A DNA stretch of 33,019 nucleotides from Kineococcus endophyticus (GTDB lineage: Bacteria > Actinomycetota > Actinomycetes > Actinomycetales > Kineococcaceae). Under the pieces are notes generated by a model. It was not told the DNA's origin, ran no database searches, and was given only the letters and a program-made list of their open reading frames with translations. The stretch spans positions 1 through 33,019 of the forward strand of contig NZ_JBFNQN010000022.1 of the NCBI RefSeq assembly GCF_040796495.1. Direction: 5' to 3'. Shown here one piece after another: positions 8,184 to 16,297 of this stretch (positions within the stretch are counted from its first letter, which is position 1; every line of letters starts with the position of its first letter). Both the position numbers and the translations under genes were made by a program.

Positions 8184-8698
8184 CAGCCCATCTGGTCCAG
8201 GGCGCTCTGCAGGGACTGGACGTACCCCGTGCTGGTGACGGTCGCGCCCGAGACCATGTCGATGTCCGCGTTCTGCGCGCTCAGGGTCTCCTGGACCAGC
8301 ACCGGCAGGGCCTGCGCGTTGATCTCCTGGTCGCGGCCGTTGCCGTCCGGGTACTGCACGACGTCCACGGCGGTGATCTTGCCGTCGGTGAGGGTGAGCC
8401 GGACCTGCACCGGCCCCCACCGGGTGCTGGCGGCCGAACCGGTCACCGTGGAGGTCGCACCGGTCGTCCCCGCCGACCCGCCGACTGCGGCGCTGCTGCC
8501 GAGGGCGCCCGTACCGGTCGCCGTCGCGGCGAGGGTTCCGGCAGCGGCCCCCTCGGTGGACGTGTGGTACCCGAAGAGCAGCACCAGGACGGTGAGGGTG
8601 CTCATGCCCGCCACGACGATCCGTCGGGTCGAACCCCCGGTGCCGGTGGGCGTGCCGAACGCGCTCCCGGCAGGCAGGGAACTCGGCTCATCGAGCAT
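8183..8698 (-). CDS. Membrane-anchored FMN-binding domain protein
   Basis: This 171-residue protein has a cytoplasmic N-terminus, one hydrophobic segment at about 27-45, a low-complexity Ala/Gly/Thr/Ser linker (about 48-92) and a small FMN-binding domain (93-171). The domain contains DMVSGAT at 147-153, which fits the ApbE flavinylation consensus D-x-x-S/T-G-A-T/S, so Thr153 should carry covalent FMN. The linker would let the domain swing outside the membrane between the reductase and an acceptor. The reductase gene ends 6 bases upstream (stop at 8705) and apbE follows with a one-base overlap, so all three are probably one transcript. Confidence 0.9.
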   Translation of the reverse strand: MLDEPSSLPAGSAFGTPTGTGGSTRRIVVAGMSTLTVLVLLFGYHTSTEGAAAGTLAATATGTGALGSSAAVGGSAGTTGATSTVTGSAASTRWGPVQVRLTLTDGKITAVDVVQYPDGNGRDQEINAQALPVLVQETLSAQNADIDMVSGATVTSTGYVQSLQSALDQMG

Positions 8699-8704
8699 GG
8701 TCGT

Positions 8705-10129
8705 TCACCATCCGAACTCTTCGAGGTGGAGGCGCTCGGCGGGCACGCCGGCGGCCAGGGCTGCGGTGCGGACGTCCCGGGCCCACTCGCGGGGGCCGCA
8801 GACGTACACGTCGTGGTGGGCGATGTCGGGGACCAGCCAACGCAGGGCGGTGACGTCGTCGACGGGTGGAGTTCCACGGCCCAGCCACGAACCGTCGCCG
8901 CGGCGGGGTCCGGGCAGGTCGACGACCCGCAAGCCGCGCCCCGCGGTCAGGGCGGCGAACTCCGCCCGGAACAGCGGCTGGTCGCGGAACCGGTGCAGCA
9001 GCACCGCGTCCCCCGGGGCGTACGGAAGGGCCTCGGCCAGCGCCCGCAGGGGCGTGATGCCCACGCCGGCGCCGATGAGCGTCACCTTCGACGCGGTGCG
9101 GGCCCGGGCCGACAGCCGACCGTAGGGGCCCTCGACCAGGACGCGGGTCCCCGGTCGGACGGAGGCCAGACGCCGACCCCCGTCCCCGTCGGTGCGGACG
9201 GTGATGCGCAGCCCGTACGGGGTGGGAGCGGCCGACAGGGAGTAGGGGTGGTTGCGCATCCAGCCGGCCCCGTCGAGGAACCGGAACCCGAGGAACTGAC
9301 CGGCCTCGACGGGCAGCCGGTGCAGTCTCCGCCCGGACAGGTGCACCGAGACGACGCCGGGGGCCTCCGGGACGACGCGCGTCACGAACAGCCGGTGCCG
9401 CCGGCTGCGCAGGAGCGGCAGTCCGATCCGCCAGACCAGCACGGCGGCGGCCGTGGCTCCCCAGGCGGTCCACCAGAAGACCGTGCGGGCCGGGGAGGAG
9501 ACGAAGTCGGTCCCGGTCCACAACTGGTGCGGCAGGGCGAGGCCCACGCCGAGGTAGGCGTAGAGGTGCACCAGGTGCCACGACTCGTACCGCATCCTGC
9601 GGCGCGAGGCCTTGACGCTGGTCACCACGACGGCGACCAGGGCGAGGGTTCCCGCCGTCGCCAGCAGCATGCCGGGGTAGTCCGTCACGAGGTCCCAGGC
9701 GGTGGCCGGGACGCGGGTGAGTTCCCCGGCCGCGTAGCCCCACGTGATGGTGACGAGGTGGGCCAGCACGAGGTCGAAGGAGCAGAACCCGACCCAGCGG
9801 TGGACCTTGGCGAGCCGGTCCCGACCGAAGGCGTTCTCCAGCAGGGGGATCCGCGCCATCAGGAGGACCTGGGCGAGCAGCAGCACCGACGCCCAGAGTC
9901 CGGACAACCGGCCGAGTGAGCTGAGGCCGGTGGCCCAGCCGGTGAGGTCCTGCGCACCGCGACCGGTCAGCCACCAGTAGGTGACCAGCAGCAGCGACCC
10001 CCACAGCGCCGCACCGGCCAGGGCGCGGACGGTCGCGTCGCGTCGCGCCCGGGTCGTCGTCGGGCCCGCTGGGACGGCGGCGCGGTCGGCCGGTCCCGGC
10101 AGTGCGGAGGGAGGGAGCACCGCGCTCAT
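8705..10129 (-). CDS. Ferric-reductase-like transmembrane flavoprotein (ferredoxin reductase type)
   Basis: The protein has 474 residues. About six membrane helices (residues 35-240) form a ferric-reductase-like haem domain with candidate haem ligands His110, His124, His185/188 and His201. A cytoplasmic FAD/NAD(P)H reductase follows: FAD-binding RNHPYSLSAAP at 292-302, nucleotide-binding LIGAGVGITP at 351-360 and a late CGPREW motif. It would take electrons from NAD(P)H and pass them across the membrane, presumably to the FMN protein encoded next. ATG 10129 is supported by GAAGGTGA just upstream, although the frame is open to 10258. It is the first gene of the three-gene flavin module. Confidence 0.92.
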   Translation of the reverse strand: MSAVLPPSALPGPADRAAVPAGPTTTRARRDATVRALAGAALWGSLLLVTYWWLTGRGAQDLTGWATGLSSLGRLSGLWASVLLLAQVLLMARIPLLENAFGRDRLAKVHRWVGFCSFDLVLAHLVTITWGYAAGELTRVPATAWDLVTDYPGMLLATAGTLALVAVVVTSVKASRRRMRYESWHLVHLYAYLGVGLALPHQLWTGTDFVSSPARTVFWWTAWGATAAAVLVWRIGLPLLRSRRHRLFVTRVVPEAPGVVSVHLSGRRLHRLPVEAGQFLGFRFLDGAGWMRNHPYSLSAAPTPYGLRITVRTDGDGGRRLASVRPGTRVLVEGPYGRLSARARTASKVTLIGAGVGITPLRALAEALPYAPGDAVLLHRFRDQPLFRAEFAALTAGRGLRVVDLPGPRRGDGSWLGRGTPPVDDVTALRWLVPDIAHHDVYVCGPREWARDVRTAALAAGVPAERLHLEEFGW

Positions 10130-10339
10130 GTCGTCACCTTCGTGGTGGGTCGCCGTGGTCCGTCGCCGCGGCTGTACCCGAAGAGCATCGGCGTGGACCC
10201 TGCAGCCGTGCCCGGTGCCGGCTAGGGGAGGGCTGTGGAGCAGGGGAGTGGGGCTCACGGACGGAGCAGTCCGCAGCAGGACCCGACCCGCCCGGGGGGC
10301 CGGGCCGGGTCCTGCTGCGCGGTCTGGAGAGGCGGAAGC
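10130..10339. other. Intergenic region upstream of the flavin module
   Basis: No gene is supported here. The 210 bases hold the ribosome-binding site of the reductase gene next to 10129 and a large hairpin at 10273-10318 that follows the upstream secreted-protein gene. No clear -10/-35 pair could be assigned, but a promoter for the flavin module should lie between the hairpin and 10129. Confidence 0.5.
10273..10318 (-). terminator. Strong hairpin, probable terminator of the secreted-protein gene
   Basis: A perfect 13-base stem (GCAGCAGGACCCG, 10273-10285, with 10306-10318) encloses a second nested stem of 6 bases (GCCCGG/CCGGGC). It starts 21 bases after the stop of the upstream minus-strand gene. 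There is no clear T-run on either strand, so it could be a rho-assisted terminator, an RNA-stabilising 3' end or an attenuator for the flavin genes. Stem-only terminators are common in high-GC actinobacteria. Confidence 0.65.
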
Positions 10340-11017
10340 TCAGGCGGCGGTGGACGAGCTCGGGCTGGCGCTGGGAGTGCTGGAGCTGCTTCCCGAGCCG
10401 GACGACGAGGACGAACCGGGACCGTCGCCGTCGTGGTCGCCGCCGGGACCGCCGCGGCCGCCACGCCCCGGGAAGGTGGACTCCACCGCCTGCTTCACCT
10501 GGGCGGGCAGGTCGGCGGTGCGGGCGTCGGCCTGGGCCTGGGTGAGGTTTCCGTCGCTGACCTGCTGGGCCAGGCGGCTCGTGGCCGCCGCCACGAGGGC
10601 GTCGACGAGCTTCTGCTCGTCCACCCCCTGGGAGGAGGCGACGCTGGCCAGGGTGGCTCCATCCGCCTGCAGCGCGGTGCGCAGGTCGTCCTGGCTCAGT
10701 CCCAGCGTGGTGGCCGCGGTGTCCAGGTCGATGAGGCGGCCACCGTGACCGCCCGGGCCCCCGCGCAGCGCGTCGCTGGTGCTGAGCGTGTCGGCCACCT
10801 TGTCGGCCTGGTCCTGGGTGATGGTCCCGTCGCTCACCAGGCCGGCCAGCGCGTCCTTGACCCGCTGCAGACGGCTGGCCAACGCTCCGGTCGCGCCGCT
10901 GGAGTCGGTGGTGCTGGTGGCCGCGGTGGCGGGGGAGGCGAGCACCGCCACGCCCAGGCCCGAGACGGCGACGATCCCGGCGACACCGGCACCGACGATC
11001 CGCTTGGTCATCTTCAT
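10340..11017 (-). CDS. Secreted protein of unknown function with internal repeat and Ser-rich tail
   Basis: This 225-residue protein has a signal peptide (MKMTKR, hydrophobic to about residue 28, ASPATAA). The mature part holds two copies of a short helical motif, VSDGTITQDQADKVADTL at 61-78 and VSDGNLTQAQADARTADL at 153-170, around a segment rich in Leu/Ala helices (LGLSQDDLRTALQADG). A Gly/Arg/Asp stretch (185-200) and a Ser-rich tail (201-223) follow. ATG 11017 has AGGA at good spacing, and an ATG-like start at 11038 is less likely. I do not recognise a named family with certainty. The next genes downstream encode the flavin module, so a link to extracellular redox chemistry is possible but unproven. 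Confidence 0.8.
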   Translation of the reverse strand: MKMTKRIVGAGVAGIVAVSGLGVAVLASPATAATSTTDSSGATGALASRLQRVKDALAGLVSDGTITQDQADKVADTLSTSDALRGGPGGHGGRLIDLDTAATTLGLSQDDLRTALQADGATLASVASSQGVDEQKLVDALVAAATSRLAQQVSDGNLTQAQADARTADLPAQVKQAVESTFPGRGGRGGPGGDHDGDGPGSSSSSGSGSSSSTPSASPSSSTAA

Positions 11018-11038
11018 GGTCGATCCTCGTCTCGACAT

Positions 11039-11054
11039 CGGGGACCGTTCCCCG
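11039..11054 (-). repeat. Short inverted repeat in the leader of the secreted-protein gene
   Basis: CGGGGA and TCCCCG form perfect 6-base arms around the 4-base spacer CCGT, 21-37 bases upstream of ATG 11017. It could be an operator half-site pair or a small leader hairpin. Its function is unknown. Confidence 0.35.
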
Positions 11055-11174
11055 TGCCACCAGTTGCGGCCGCGGACCTGAGGAGAACCTGTGCCAGGGC
11101 TAGCTCGTGGCGTAGAAGCACCGCCCTCGCGGGTGAGGAGGTCCGAAGCCGGTCACCACCCTCCGGGGTGGCAC

Positions 11175-12023
11175 TCAGAGTCTGTCGAGGAACGCGGTCA
11201 ATGCCCTCGTGAACGTGTCGAACCGATCCCGTCGGATGTCGTGTCCAGCGCCCGCGACGAGTTCCACGTGCAGCAGGGGCCAGCGTTCTCTCGCTTCGAG
11301 AGCCATGCGCGGCGACACTGCGCCCGGGTCGCCCAGGAGCAGGAGGCCGGGGACGTGCAGCGCCGAGACGTGGTCACGCCAGGCGTTCGTCGTCGACCAG
11401 GAGCGGAACCAGTCGACCACGTCGGGATCGAGCTGCGTCTGCGCCGACGACCAGAGTTCCAGGTCGGCGACGTCCCACGACGGATGGAGAGTGCGCCCGT
11501 GAGCTCGCCTGTCAGCTTCGGACATGGCGGCCACTCCGGCCACACGTCGCCGACTGTCGTCGACGTCCTTGCTGCCGTCCTCAGGAACGTCGGGCCAGGC
11601 GGGGTCCTCGAGGACGACGGCACGGACCGGCATCCGTGCGGCCGCCAGAGTGGCGTGCACACCTCCCATGGAGTGGCCGACGATGACCGGCCGGTCCACG
11701 TGGAGGGCGCGGGTGAGTCCGACGAGGTCACTGGTGTGGGCCTCGGCGAGGTAGTCGGTGGAACGGTCGGAGGATCCGTGTCCTCGAGCGTCGAAGCTGA
11801 CGACGTCGTAGGACAGCTCCAGTTCACGGGCCACCCGGCTCCACGTGTCGGCGGAGTCGGTCAGACCGTGGACCAGCACCAGACTCGGCTTGCCGGTGCC
11901 GCGAGGGCCGCTCCTGGTCCAGGCCAGTCGCATGCCGTCGACGTCAGCGAGTCCGGCCTCGCGCGGCGCGGGGTTGATCGCGAGAGCGCGCGCGACCGGC
12001 GGCCACTCCGGGGGCTCCGTCAT
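11175..12023 (-). CDS. Alpha/beta hydrolase
   Basis: This protein of about 282 residues has a typical alpha/beta hydrolase fold: VLVHGLTDSADTW (oxyanion region, near 49-61), FDARGHGSSD (78-86), the nucleophile elbow VGHSMGG with Ser118, and the catalytic His261 in AGAGHDIRRD near the C-terminus. An acidic member is expected in the LLLGDPGAVSP segment. It is cytosolic, with no signal peptide. Two start codons are adjacent, GTG 12026 and ATG 12023, and I prefer the ATG. The substrate cannot be predicted, since such proteins include esterases, epoxide hydrolases and haloperoxidase-like enzymes. A 5-base hairpin (11157-11171) downstream might act as a weak terminator. Confidence 0.9.
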   Translation of the reverse strand: MTEPPEWPPVARALAINPAPREAGLADVDGMRLAWTRSGPRGTGKPSLVLVHGLTDSADTWSRVARELELSYDVVSFDARGHGSSDRSTDYLAEAHTSDLVGLTRALHVDRPVIVGHSMGGVHATLAAARMPVRAVVLEDPAWPDVPEDGSKDVDDSRRRVAGVAAMSEADRRAHGRTLHPSWDVADLELWSSAQTQLDPDVVDWFRSWSTTNAWRDHVSALHVPGLLLLGDPGAVSPRMALEARERWPLLHVELVAGAGHDIRRDRFDTFTRALTAFLDRL

Positions 12024-12200
12024 CACCGATCAGGTTCTCAGGCGGCACCAGTCGCCGGGAAGGGGGCCAGGTGACGTTGTGGCTCGAGGACCCCACCGCC
12101 TGGTCGAATGCATGACCGAGTCCTGAACCGCTCATCGCTGACGAGTGGAGTTCCGCTCCGAGCCCTGCGGTGCGCGGCGCCGGCGACGCGTGCCGACAGG

Positions 12201-12848
12201 TCACGGCCGGTTCTTCGACGAGACCTGCGCGCGACGGGGTGCTTCCGCGAGGATCGCCCGCGCGGTGGACTCGGCGTCCAGGTGCGTGGTGTCGAAGTAC
12301 CAGCCGAGCGCGCTGAGTTCGCCTGCGATGGTGGCGTGCAGACCTGAGACGTCGTACTCGACCTGCTCGGTGCTGGGGCGTCGGGTGTTGCGCCGACCCG
12401 CGGTCGCCAGGTCCGGTGCCAGGGTCACGAACCACACCGGCGCCGGCGTCAGCCACTGCACCATCGCCTCCGCCATGACCGCATCGGCGACGACGTGGTC
12501 GACGACGGGGAAGAAGCCCGCCTCGGAGAAGGAACCGGCGAGCAGGCACACGTTGCGGGCGCGCAGCACGAGCTGGGTCCGAGCCTCCTCGGCGGGCTCG
12601 TCGACGGGGCCGACCCAGCCGCTGCGGACCATCATCGCCACCGCGTCAGCGGCCACGACGGCACTGCGAGGCAGGGCATCGGCTACCAGACCGGCGACCG
12701 TGGACTTCCCGGCTCCGGGAACCCCGGAGAGGACCAAGCACCCGCGGGATCCGTCGATGGGGCCAGCCGTCGCTCCGTGCGTCACAGCTCGCACGATGGC
12801 ACCCCGTCCTGGACCTGCGCACGTCTGTGTCCATGCGTCACCGTCCAT
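12201..12848 (-). CDS. P-loop kinase/phosphotransferase-like protein (AAA_33 type)
   Basis: The protein has up to 215 residues. Walker A is GVPGAGKST, preceded by the beta strand CLVLSG, and VVAADAVAMMV follows where a substrate-binding acidic pair is usual. FFPVVDHVVADAVM and VWFVTLAPDL fit the chloramphenicol-phosphotransferase/zeta-like P-loop kinase group. An Arg-rich lid (AGRRNTRR) follows. No antitoxin gene is adjacent, so a toxin role is not supported. The start is uncertain: ATG 12848 lies inside a tandem 14-base repeat, while GTG 12794 or 12785 would leave that repeat in the intergenic space. About 175 bases without a gene separate its end from the hydrolase upstream of the left side. 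Confidence 0.75.
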   Translation of the reverse strand: MDGDAWTQTCAGPGRGAIVRAVTHGATAGPIDGSRGCLVLSGVPGAGKSTVAGLVADALPRSAVVAADAVAMMVRSGWVGPVDEPAEEARTQLVLRARNVCLLAGSFSEAGFFPVVDHVVADAVMAEAMVQWLTPAPVWFVTLAPDLATAGRRNTRRPSTEQVEYDVSGLHATIAGELSALGWYFDTTHLDAESTARAILAEAPRRAQVSSKNRP

Positions 12849-12856
12849 GCGTCACC
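12829..12856. repeat. Tandem 14-base direct repeat (two perfect copies)
   Basis: GTCCATGCGTCACC occurs at 12829-12842 and again directly at 12843-12856. It lies between the divergent P-loop kinase gene and the small conserved gene at 12893, 24 bases before that gene's putative -10 element. It may be a two-site operator or a recent slippage duplication. Confidence 0.8.
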
Positions 12857-12879
12857 GAGACGGCGTGTGCCACGTCGCC

Positions 12880-12885
12880 TACCAT
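12880..12885 (+). promoter_or_regulatory. Putative -10 element (TACCAT) of a leaderless promoter
   Basis: TACCAT lies 7 bases before GTG 12893, which lacks a Shine-Dalgarno sequence. It matches the TANNNT spacing seen before several other genes in this window. Confidence 0.5.
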
Positions 12886-12892
12886 CGAACAC

Positions 12893-13288
12893 GTGTTCGA
12901 GAAGTCGCGCGTGGTGCGCCACGGCCCGCCGGGGTGGCCCCAGGAGGTCCCCCCGCCGGACGCGCAGGACGTGGAGGACTGGCGCGTGGACGCCGTCGCC
13001 TGGCTGCTGGACCAGGCGCCGCCGGAGTACCGGACCTACCCCGCGGCGCGGCACCAGCCCGTCCTGCTCGTCTGGCTGGTCAAGCACCACGTCGCGGCGC
13101 AACGGGACGCCGTCCGGCGCGCCACGAGCACCGCCCGGCGGGACCTCGCGCACCGGCTGTCACCGGAGGCCGCGCCCGGCGTCTTCGACGTCCTGGAGCG
13201 CGAGGACCTGCGGCTGCGACGCGTCGCCCGGGCCGTCGACCTGCTCGACCAGGCGCTCGACGGGACGAAGTTCGTGCCGCGTCTGTGA
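12893..13288 (+). CDS. Conserved actinobacterial protein of unknown function
   Basis: The protein has 131 residues and begins MFEKSRVVRHGPPGWPQE. The middle is helical and rich in Arg and Ala (VEDWRVDAVAWLLDQAPPEYRTYP, then VLLVWLVKHHVAAQRDAVRRA), and the C-terminal half ends in a long amphipathic helix (LRRVARAVDLLDQALDG). No signal peptide, membrane helix, Cys pair or catalytic motif is visible. I chose GTG 12893 because of the -10-like hexamer upstream and the sharp change in composition at that point. The frame is open to 12827. I have the impression of similar proteins in other actinobacteria but can name no function. dxs follows 107 bases downstream with its own promoter-like site. Confidence 0.75.
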   Translation: MFEKSRVVRHGPPGWPQEVPPPDAQDVEDWRVDAVAWLLDQAPPEYRTYPAARHQPVLLVWLVKHHVAAQRDAVRRATSTARRDLAHRLSPEAAPGVFDVLEREDLRLRRVARAVDLLDQALDGTKFVPRL

Positions 13289-13350
13289 GCCGCTCGTGAA
13301 CGGTTGACCCGGCCGGGCGGGTTCGCGACCGCGGTGTCGCAGGCGGCTCC

Positions 13351-13356
13351 TAGACT
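13351..13356 (+). promoter_or_regulatory. Putative -10 element (TAGACT) of the dxs promoter
   Basis: TAGACT is a near-ideal actinobacterial -10 hexamer and lies 39 bases before the dxs ATG, leaving room for a leader with the AGGAGG ribosome-binding site at 13381-13386. A TTGACC at 13304-13309 is too far upstream (41 bases) to be its -35 box. Confidence 0.5.
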
Positions 13357-13395
13357 CGCCGGGTCCGTCCGCCCAGCCACAGGAGGCCACCCCGC

Positions 13396-15351
13396 ATGGG
13401 GCTGCTCGAGTCCATCCAGGGTCCGTCCGACCTCAAGGCCCTGGCCCCGGAGCAGCTGCCGGAGCTGGCCGGGGAGGTGCGCGACTTCCTCGTCGCCGCG
13501 GTCAGCCGGACGGGGGGCCACCTGGGCCCGAACCTCGGCGTCGTCGAGCTGACGATCGGCCTGCACCGCGTCTTCGACTCCCCGCGCGACCGGATCGTCT
13601 TCGACACCGGCCACCAGAGCTACGTCCACAAGCTGCTGACCGGGCGCCAGGACTTCAGCCGGCTGCGCGAGGCGGGCGGCCTGTCCGGGTACCCCTCGCG
13701 GGCCGAGAGCGAGCACGACGTCGTGGAGAACTCCCACGCCTCGACGTCGCTGTCGTGGGCGGACGGCCTGGCCAAGGCGTTCGCCCTGCGCAGTGAGCGC
13801 GACCGCACGGCCGTGGCGGTCATCGGCGACGGCGCCCTGACCGGCGGGATGGCCTGGGAGGCGCTGAACAACATCGCCGCGTCCGACCGGCCCGTCATCG
13901 TCGTCGTCAACGACAACGAACGGTCCTACGCCCCGACGATCGGCGGGATGGCCTCCCACCTCGCGACCCTGCGCACGACGCGGGAGTACGAACGCCTCCT
14001 GGACTGGGGCAAGCAGTCGCTGCGCAAGGGCGGGGCACCGGGGCGCCTGGCCTACGAGACGCTGCACGGCGTCAAGAAGGGGCTGAAGGACATCGTGGCC
14101 CCGCAGGGGTTGTTCGAGGACCTCGGCCTGAAGTACGTCGGACCCGTCGACGGACACGACACCGAGGCCGTGGAACACGCTCTGCGGCGGGCGAAGTCGT
14201 ACGGCGGTCCGGTCATCGTCCACGTCATCACGCAGAAGGGCCGCGGGTACCAGCCGGCCCTGGCCGACGACGCCGACCACTTCCACGCCGTCGGGGTCAT
14301 CGACCCCGAGACGGGGGAGGCGCAGGCCAGTTCCGGGGCGTCGTGGACGAGCGTGTTCAGTCGCGAGATCACCGAGATCGCCACGACCCGTCGCGACGTC
14401 GTCGGCGTCACCGCGGCCATGCAGATCCCCGTCGGCCTGCAGGAGTTCGCCGACGCGTTCCCCGACCGCGTGTTCGACGTCGGCATCGCCGAGCAGCACG
14501 CCGCCACCTCCGCGGCGGGCATGGCCGCGGGCGGTCTGCACCCCGTCGTGGCGGTCTACGCGACGTTCCTCAACCGCGCCTTCGACCAGGTGCTCCTCGA
14601 CGTCGCCCTGCACCGCGCGGGCGTGACGTTCGTCCTGGACCGTGCCGGGGTGACGGGCCCGGACGGCCCCAGCCACCACGGCATGTGGGACCTCGGCCTG
14701 TGCCGGCTGGTCCCGGGGCTGCGGCTGGCCGCCCCGCGCGACGCCGAGACCCTGCGCGAGGAACTGCGCGAGGCCGTCGCCGTCGAGGACGCCCCGACCG
14801 TCGTCCGGTTCGGCAAGGGCAAGGTCCCCGCGGCCATCCCGGCCATCGCCCGTGCCGGCCACGCCGACGTCCTCGAGGGTGAGGCGTGGTCCGCGGGCGA
14901 CGACGTGCTGCTCGTGGCGGTCGGTGCCCTCGTCCCGCGGGCCCTCGAGGTCGCCCGCCGCGTCCGGGAGCACGGCGTCGGCGTCACCGTCGTCGACCCG
15001 CGGTGGGTCGTGCCCGTGGACGACGCGCTCGTCGACCTCGCGGGGCGGCACTCCCACGTCGCCGTGCTCGAGGACGGCGGCGAGGTCGGTGGGGTCGGGT
15101 GGGCCCTGGCCGCTGCCCTGCGGTCCCGCCGGGACGCCACCACGGTGCAGGTCTTCGCTCTCCCGCAACGGTTCCTGGACTTCGGCGAGCGCGAGACCCT
15201 GCTCGACGAGGCGGGCCTGGCCCCGCAGGACGTGGCCCGCCGCGTCGTCGAGGCGGTCGCTCAGCAGGCCCGCTCGAGCGCGTCGTCGGCGACGGCCGAG
15301 GAGTCCCCGACGACGAGCACCCCGCGCAGCGCGGCGTTCCCCTCCAGGTAG
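13396..15351 (+). CDS. dxs: 1-deoxy-D-xylulose-5-phosphate synthase
   Basis: This 651-residue enzyme joins pyruvate and glyceraldehyde 3-phosphate with ThDP, the first step of the MEP isoprenoid pathway. Motifs are [14 protein letters not shown] at 40-53, [16 protein letters not shown] at 69-84, the ThDP motif [18 protein letters not shown] at 142-159, DVGIAEQHA in the middle domain, and [16 protein letters not shown] 13396 has a strong AGGAGG site. The last 30 residues are a low-complexity Ser/Thr/Ala tail, and they are encoded opposite the end of the convergent cell-wall-binding gene (91-base overlap). The tail is therefore probably a consequence of gene packing and not a functional domain. 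Confidence 0.97.
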   Translation: MGLLESIQGPSDLKALAPEQLPELAGEVRDFLVAAVSRTGGHLGPNLGVVELTIGLHRVFDSPRDRIVFDTGHQSYVHKLLTGRQDFSRLREAGGLSGYPSRAESEHDVVENSHASTSLSWADGLAKAFALRSERDRTAVAVIGDGALTGGMAWEALNNIAASDRPVIVVVNDNERSYAPTIGGMASHLATLRTTREYERLLDWGKQSLRKGGAPGRLAYETLHGVKKGLKDIVAPQGLFEDLGLKYVGPVDGHDTEAVEHALRRAKSYGGPVIVHVITQKGRGYQPALADDADHFHAVGVIDPETGEAQASSGASWTSVFSREITEIATTRRDVVGVTAAMQIPVGLQEFADAFPDRVFDVGIAEQHAATSAAGMAAGGLHPVVAVYATFLNRAFDQVLLDVALHRAGVTFVLDRAGVTGPDGPSHHGMWDLGLCRLVPGLRLAAPRDAETLREELREAVAVEDAPTVVRFGKGKVPAAIPAIARAGHADVLEGEAWSAGDDVLLVAVGALVPRALEVARRVREHGVGVTVVDPRWVVPVDDALVDLAGRHSHVAVLEDGGEVGGVGWALAAALRSRRDATTVQVFALPQRFLDFGERETLLDEAGLAPQDVARRVVEAVAQQARSSASSATAEESPTTSTPRSAAFPSR

Positions 15352-16277
15352 GCCCCGGTCGCGGCGGGGGTGCAGTCCCCGGGGACCAGCAGCAGGGGCG
15401 CGCCGTTGACGGCCGCGGCCGGGACCGCGGCCAGGGCGTCGGGGAACGTCGAGCCCGTGGCGACCACCGCGACCTGCGACTGGGCGTGCACGGCGCGGGC
15501 GACCGCGGCGGACGTCGCGTACCGGTCGGCGCCCGCGAGGCGCGTCACGGCGTCGGGAGCGGACAGGAACAGGTCGGCGCGCGCCGCCACGGCTGCCGAG
15601 ACCGAGTCGGTGCTGCCGATGACGGTGACGCGGGCCCGCTCGGACGCGCTGAGCCACGTGGTCACCGCGTCCGGCAGCCGGTCCGGGGCCGTCAGCAGCA
15701 GCGGTTCCCCGCGCCACCCGGCCAGGGCCGCGCCGGAGACGGCGTCGGGGAAGGCGTCCCCGCGGGCCAGGACGAACGACGCCTGCTGGGCGGGGAAGAA
15801 CTTCTGCGCCACCGCCACGGCCGTGGCGTACCGGTCCGCGCCGGCGGTGCGGTCCACGGTCGCCGACGGCAGCAGCGCCCGGACGGCGGCGAGGACGGCG
15901 TCCGGGACGCGGTCGGTCCCGCCCACGACGTGCACGGACGCGGGCTTCAGCCGCGTCAGTTCGGCCCGGGTCGCCGTCGGCAGCCCGCTCGCGGCGGTGA
16001 GGAGCAGGGGGCCGTCGAGGTTCGCGGCCGCCGGTCCGGCGGCCAGGGCGTCGGCGAACGACTCACCGCTGGCCAGGAAGACCGTCGAGCCCGTCGAGGG
16101 CGCGAACGACCCCCGTGAGACGAGCGCCGCCGTCGCGTAGCGGTCCACCCCGTCGGCACGGACGGTGCCGCTGTAGACGAACGGGGTGCTGACCGCCTGC
16201 GCGGTAGGGGCGGCGGACAGGACGCAGGCCGCCGCCAACCCGCCTGCGACCCTCGCGATGTGACGCTTGGTGAACAT
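15261..16277 (-). CDS. Secreted protein with three cell wall-binding repeat 2 domains
   Basis: This 338-residue exported protein has a signal peptide ([13 protein letters not shown], hydrophobic, AQAVS near residue 29). Almost all the rest is three repeats of about 90-100 residues, each starting with a (A)GADRYATA-type motif ([12 protein letters not shown] near 43, [12 protein letters not shown] near 145, [12 protein letters not shown] near 248) followed by [19 protein letters not shown]-like and PLLLTA segments. This is the PF04122 cell wall-binding repeat 2 architecture known from Bacillus and Clostridioides surface proteins. No catalytic domain is fused, so it may be a stand-alone wall-associated protein. 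A Cys ends the chain. It converges on dxs with a 91-base overlap. Confidence 0.9.
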   Translation of the reverse strand: MFTKRHIARVAGGLAAACVLSAAPTAQAVSTPFVYSGTVRADGVDRYATAALVSRGSFAPSTGSTVFLASGESFADALAAGPAAANLDGPLLLTAASGLPTATRAELTRLKPASVHVVGGTDRVPDAVLAAVRALLPSATVDRTAGADRYATAVAVAQKFFPAQQASFVLARGDAFPDAVSGAALAGWRGEPLLLTAPDRLPDAVTTWLSASERARVTVIGSTDSVSAAVAARADLFLSAPDAVTRLAGADRYATSAAVARAVHAQSQVAVVATGSTFPDALAAVPAAAVNGAPLLLVPGDCTPAATGAYLEGNAALRGVLVVGDSSAVADDALERAC

Positions 16278-16297
16278 GAGGTGACTCTACGAGGAGC

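Noticed and set aside
12201-12848. Toxin of a zeta-type toxin-antitoxin pair
   Set aside because: The Walker A is present, but no small antitoxin gene is adjacent on the same strand and the lid and substrate motifs do not fit zeta toxins specifically.
13036-15717. Long open frame on the minus strand opposite dxs
   Set aside because: It is antisense to dxs, has no recognisable domain and spans several real genes.
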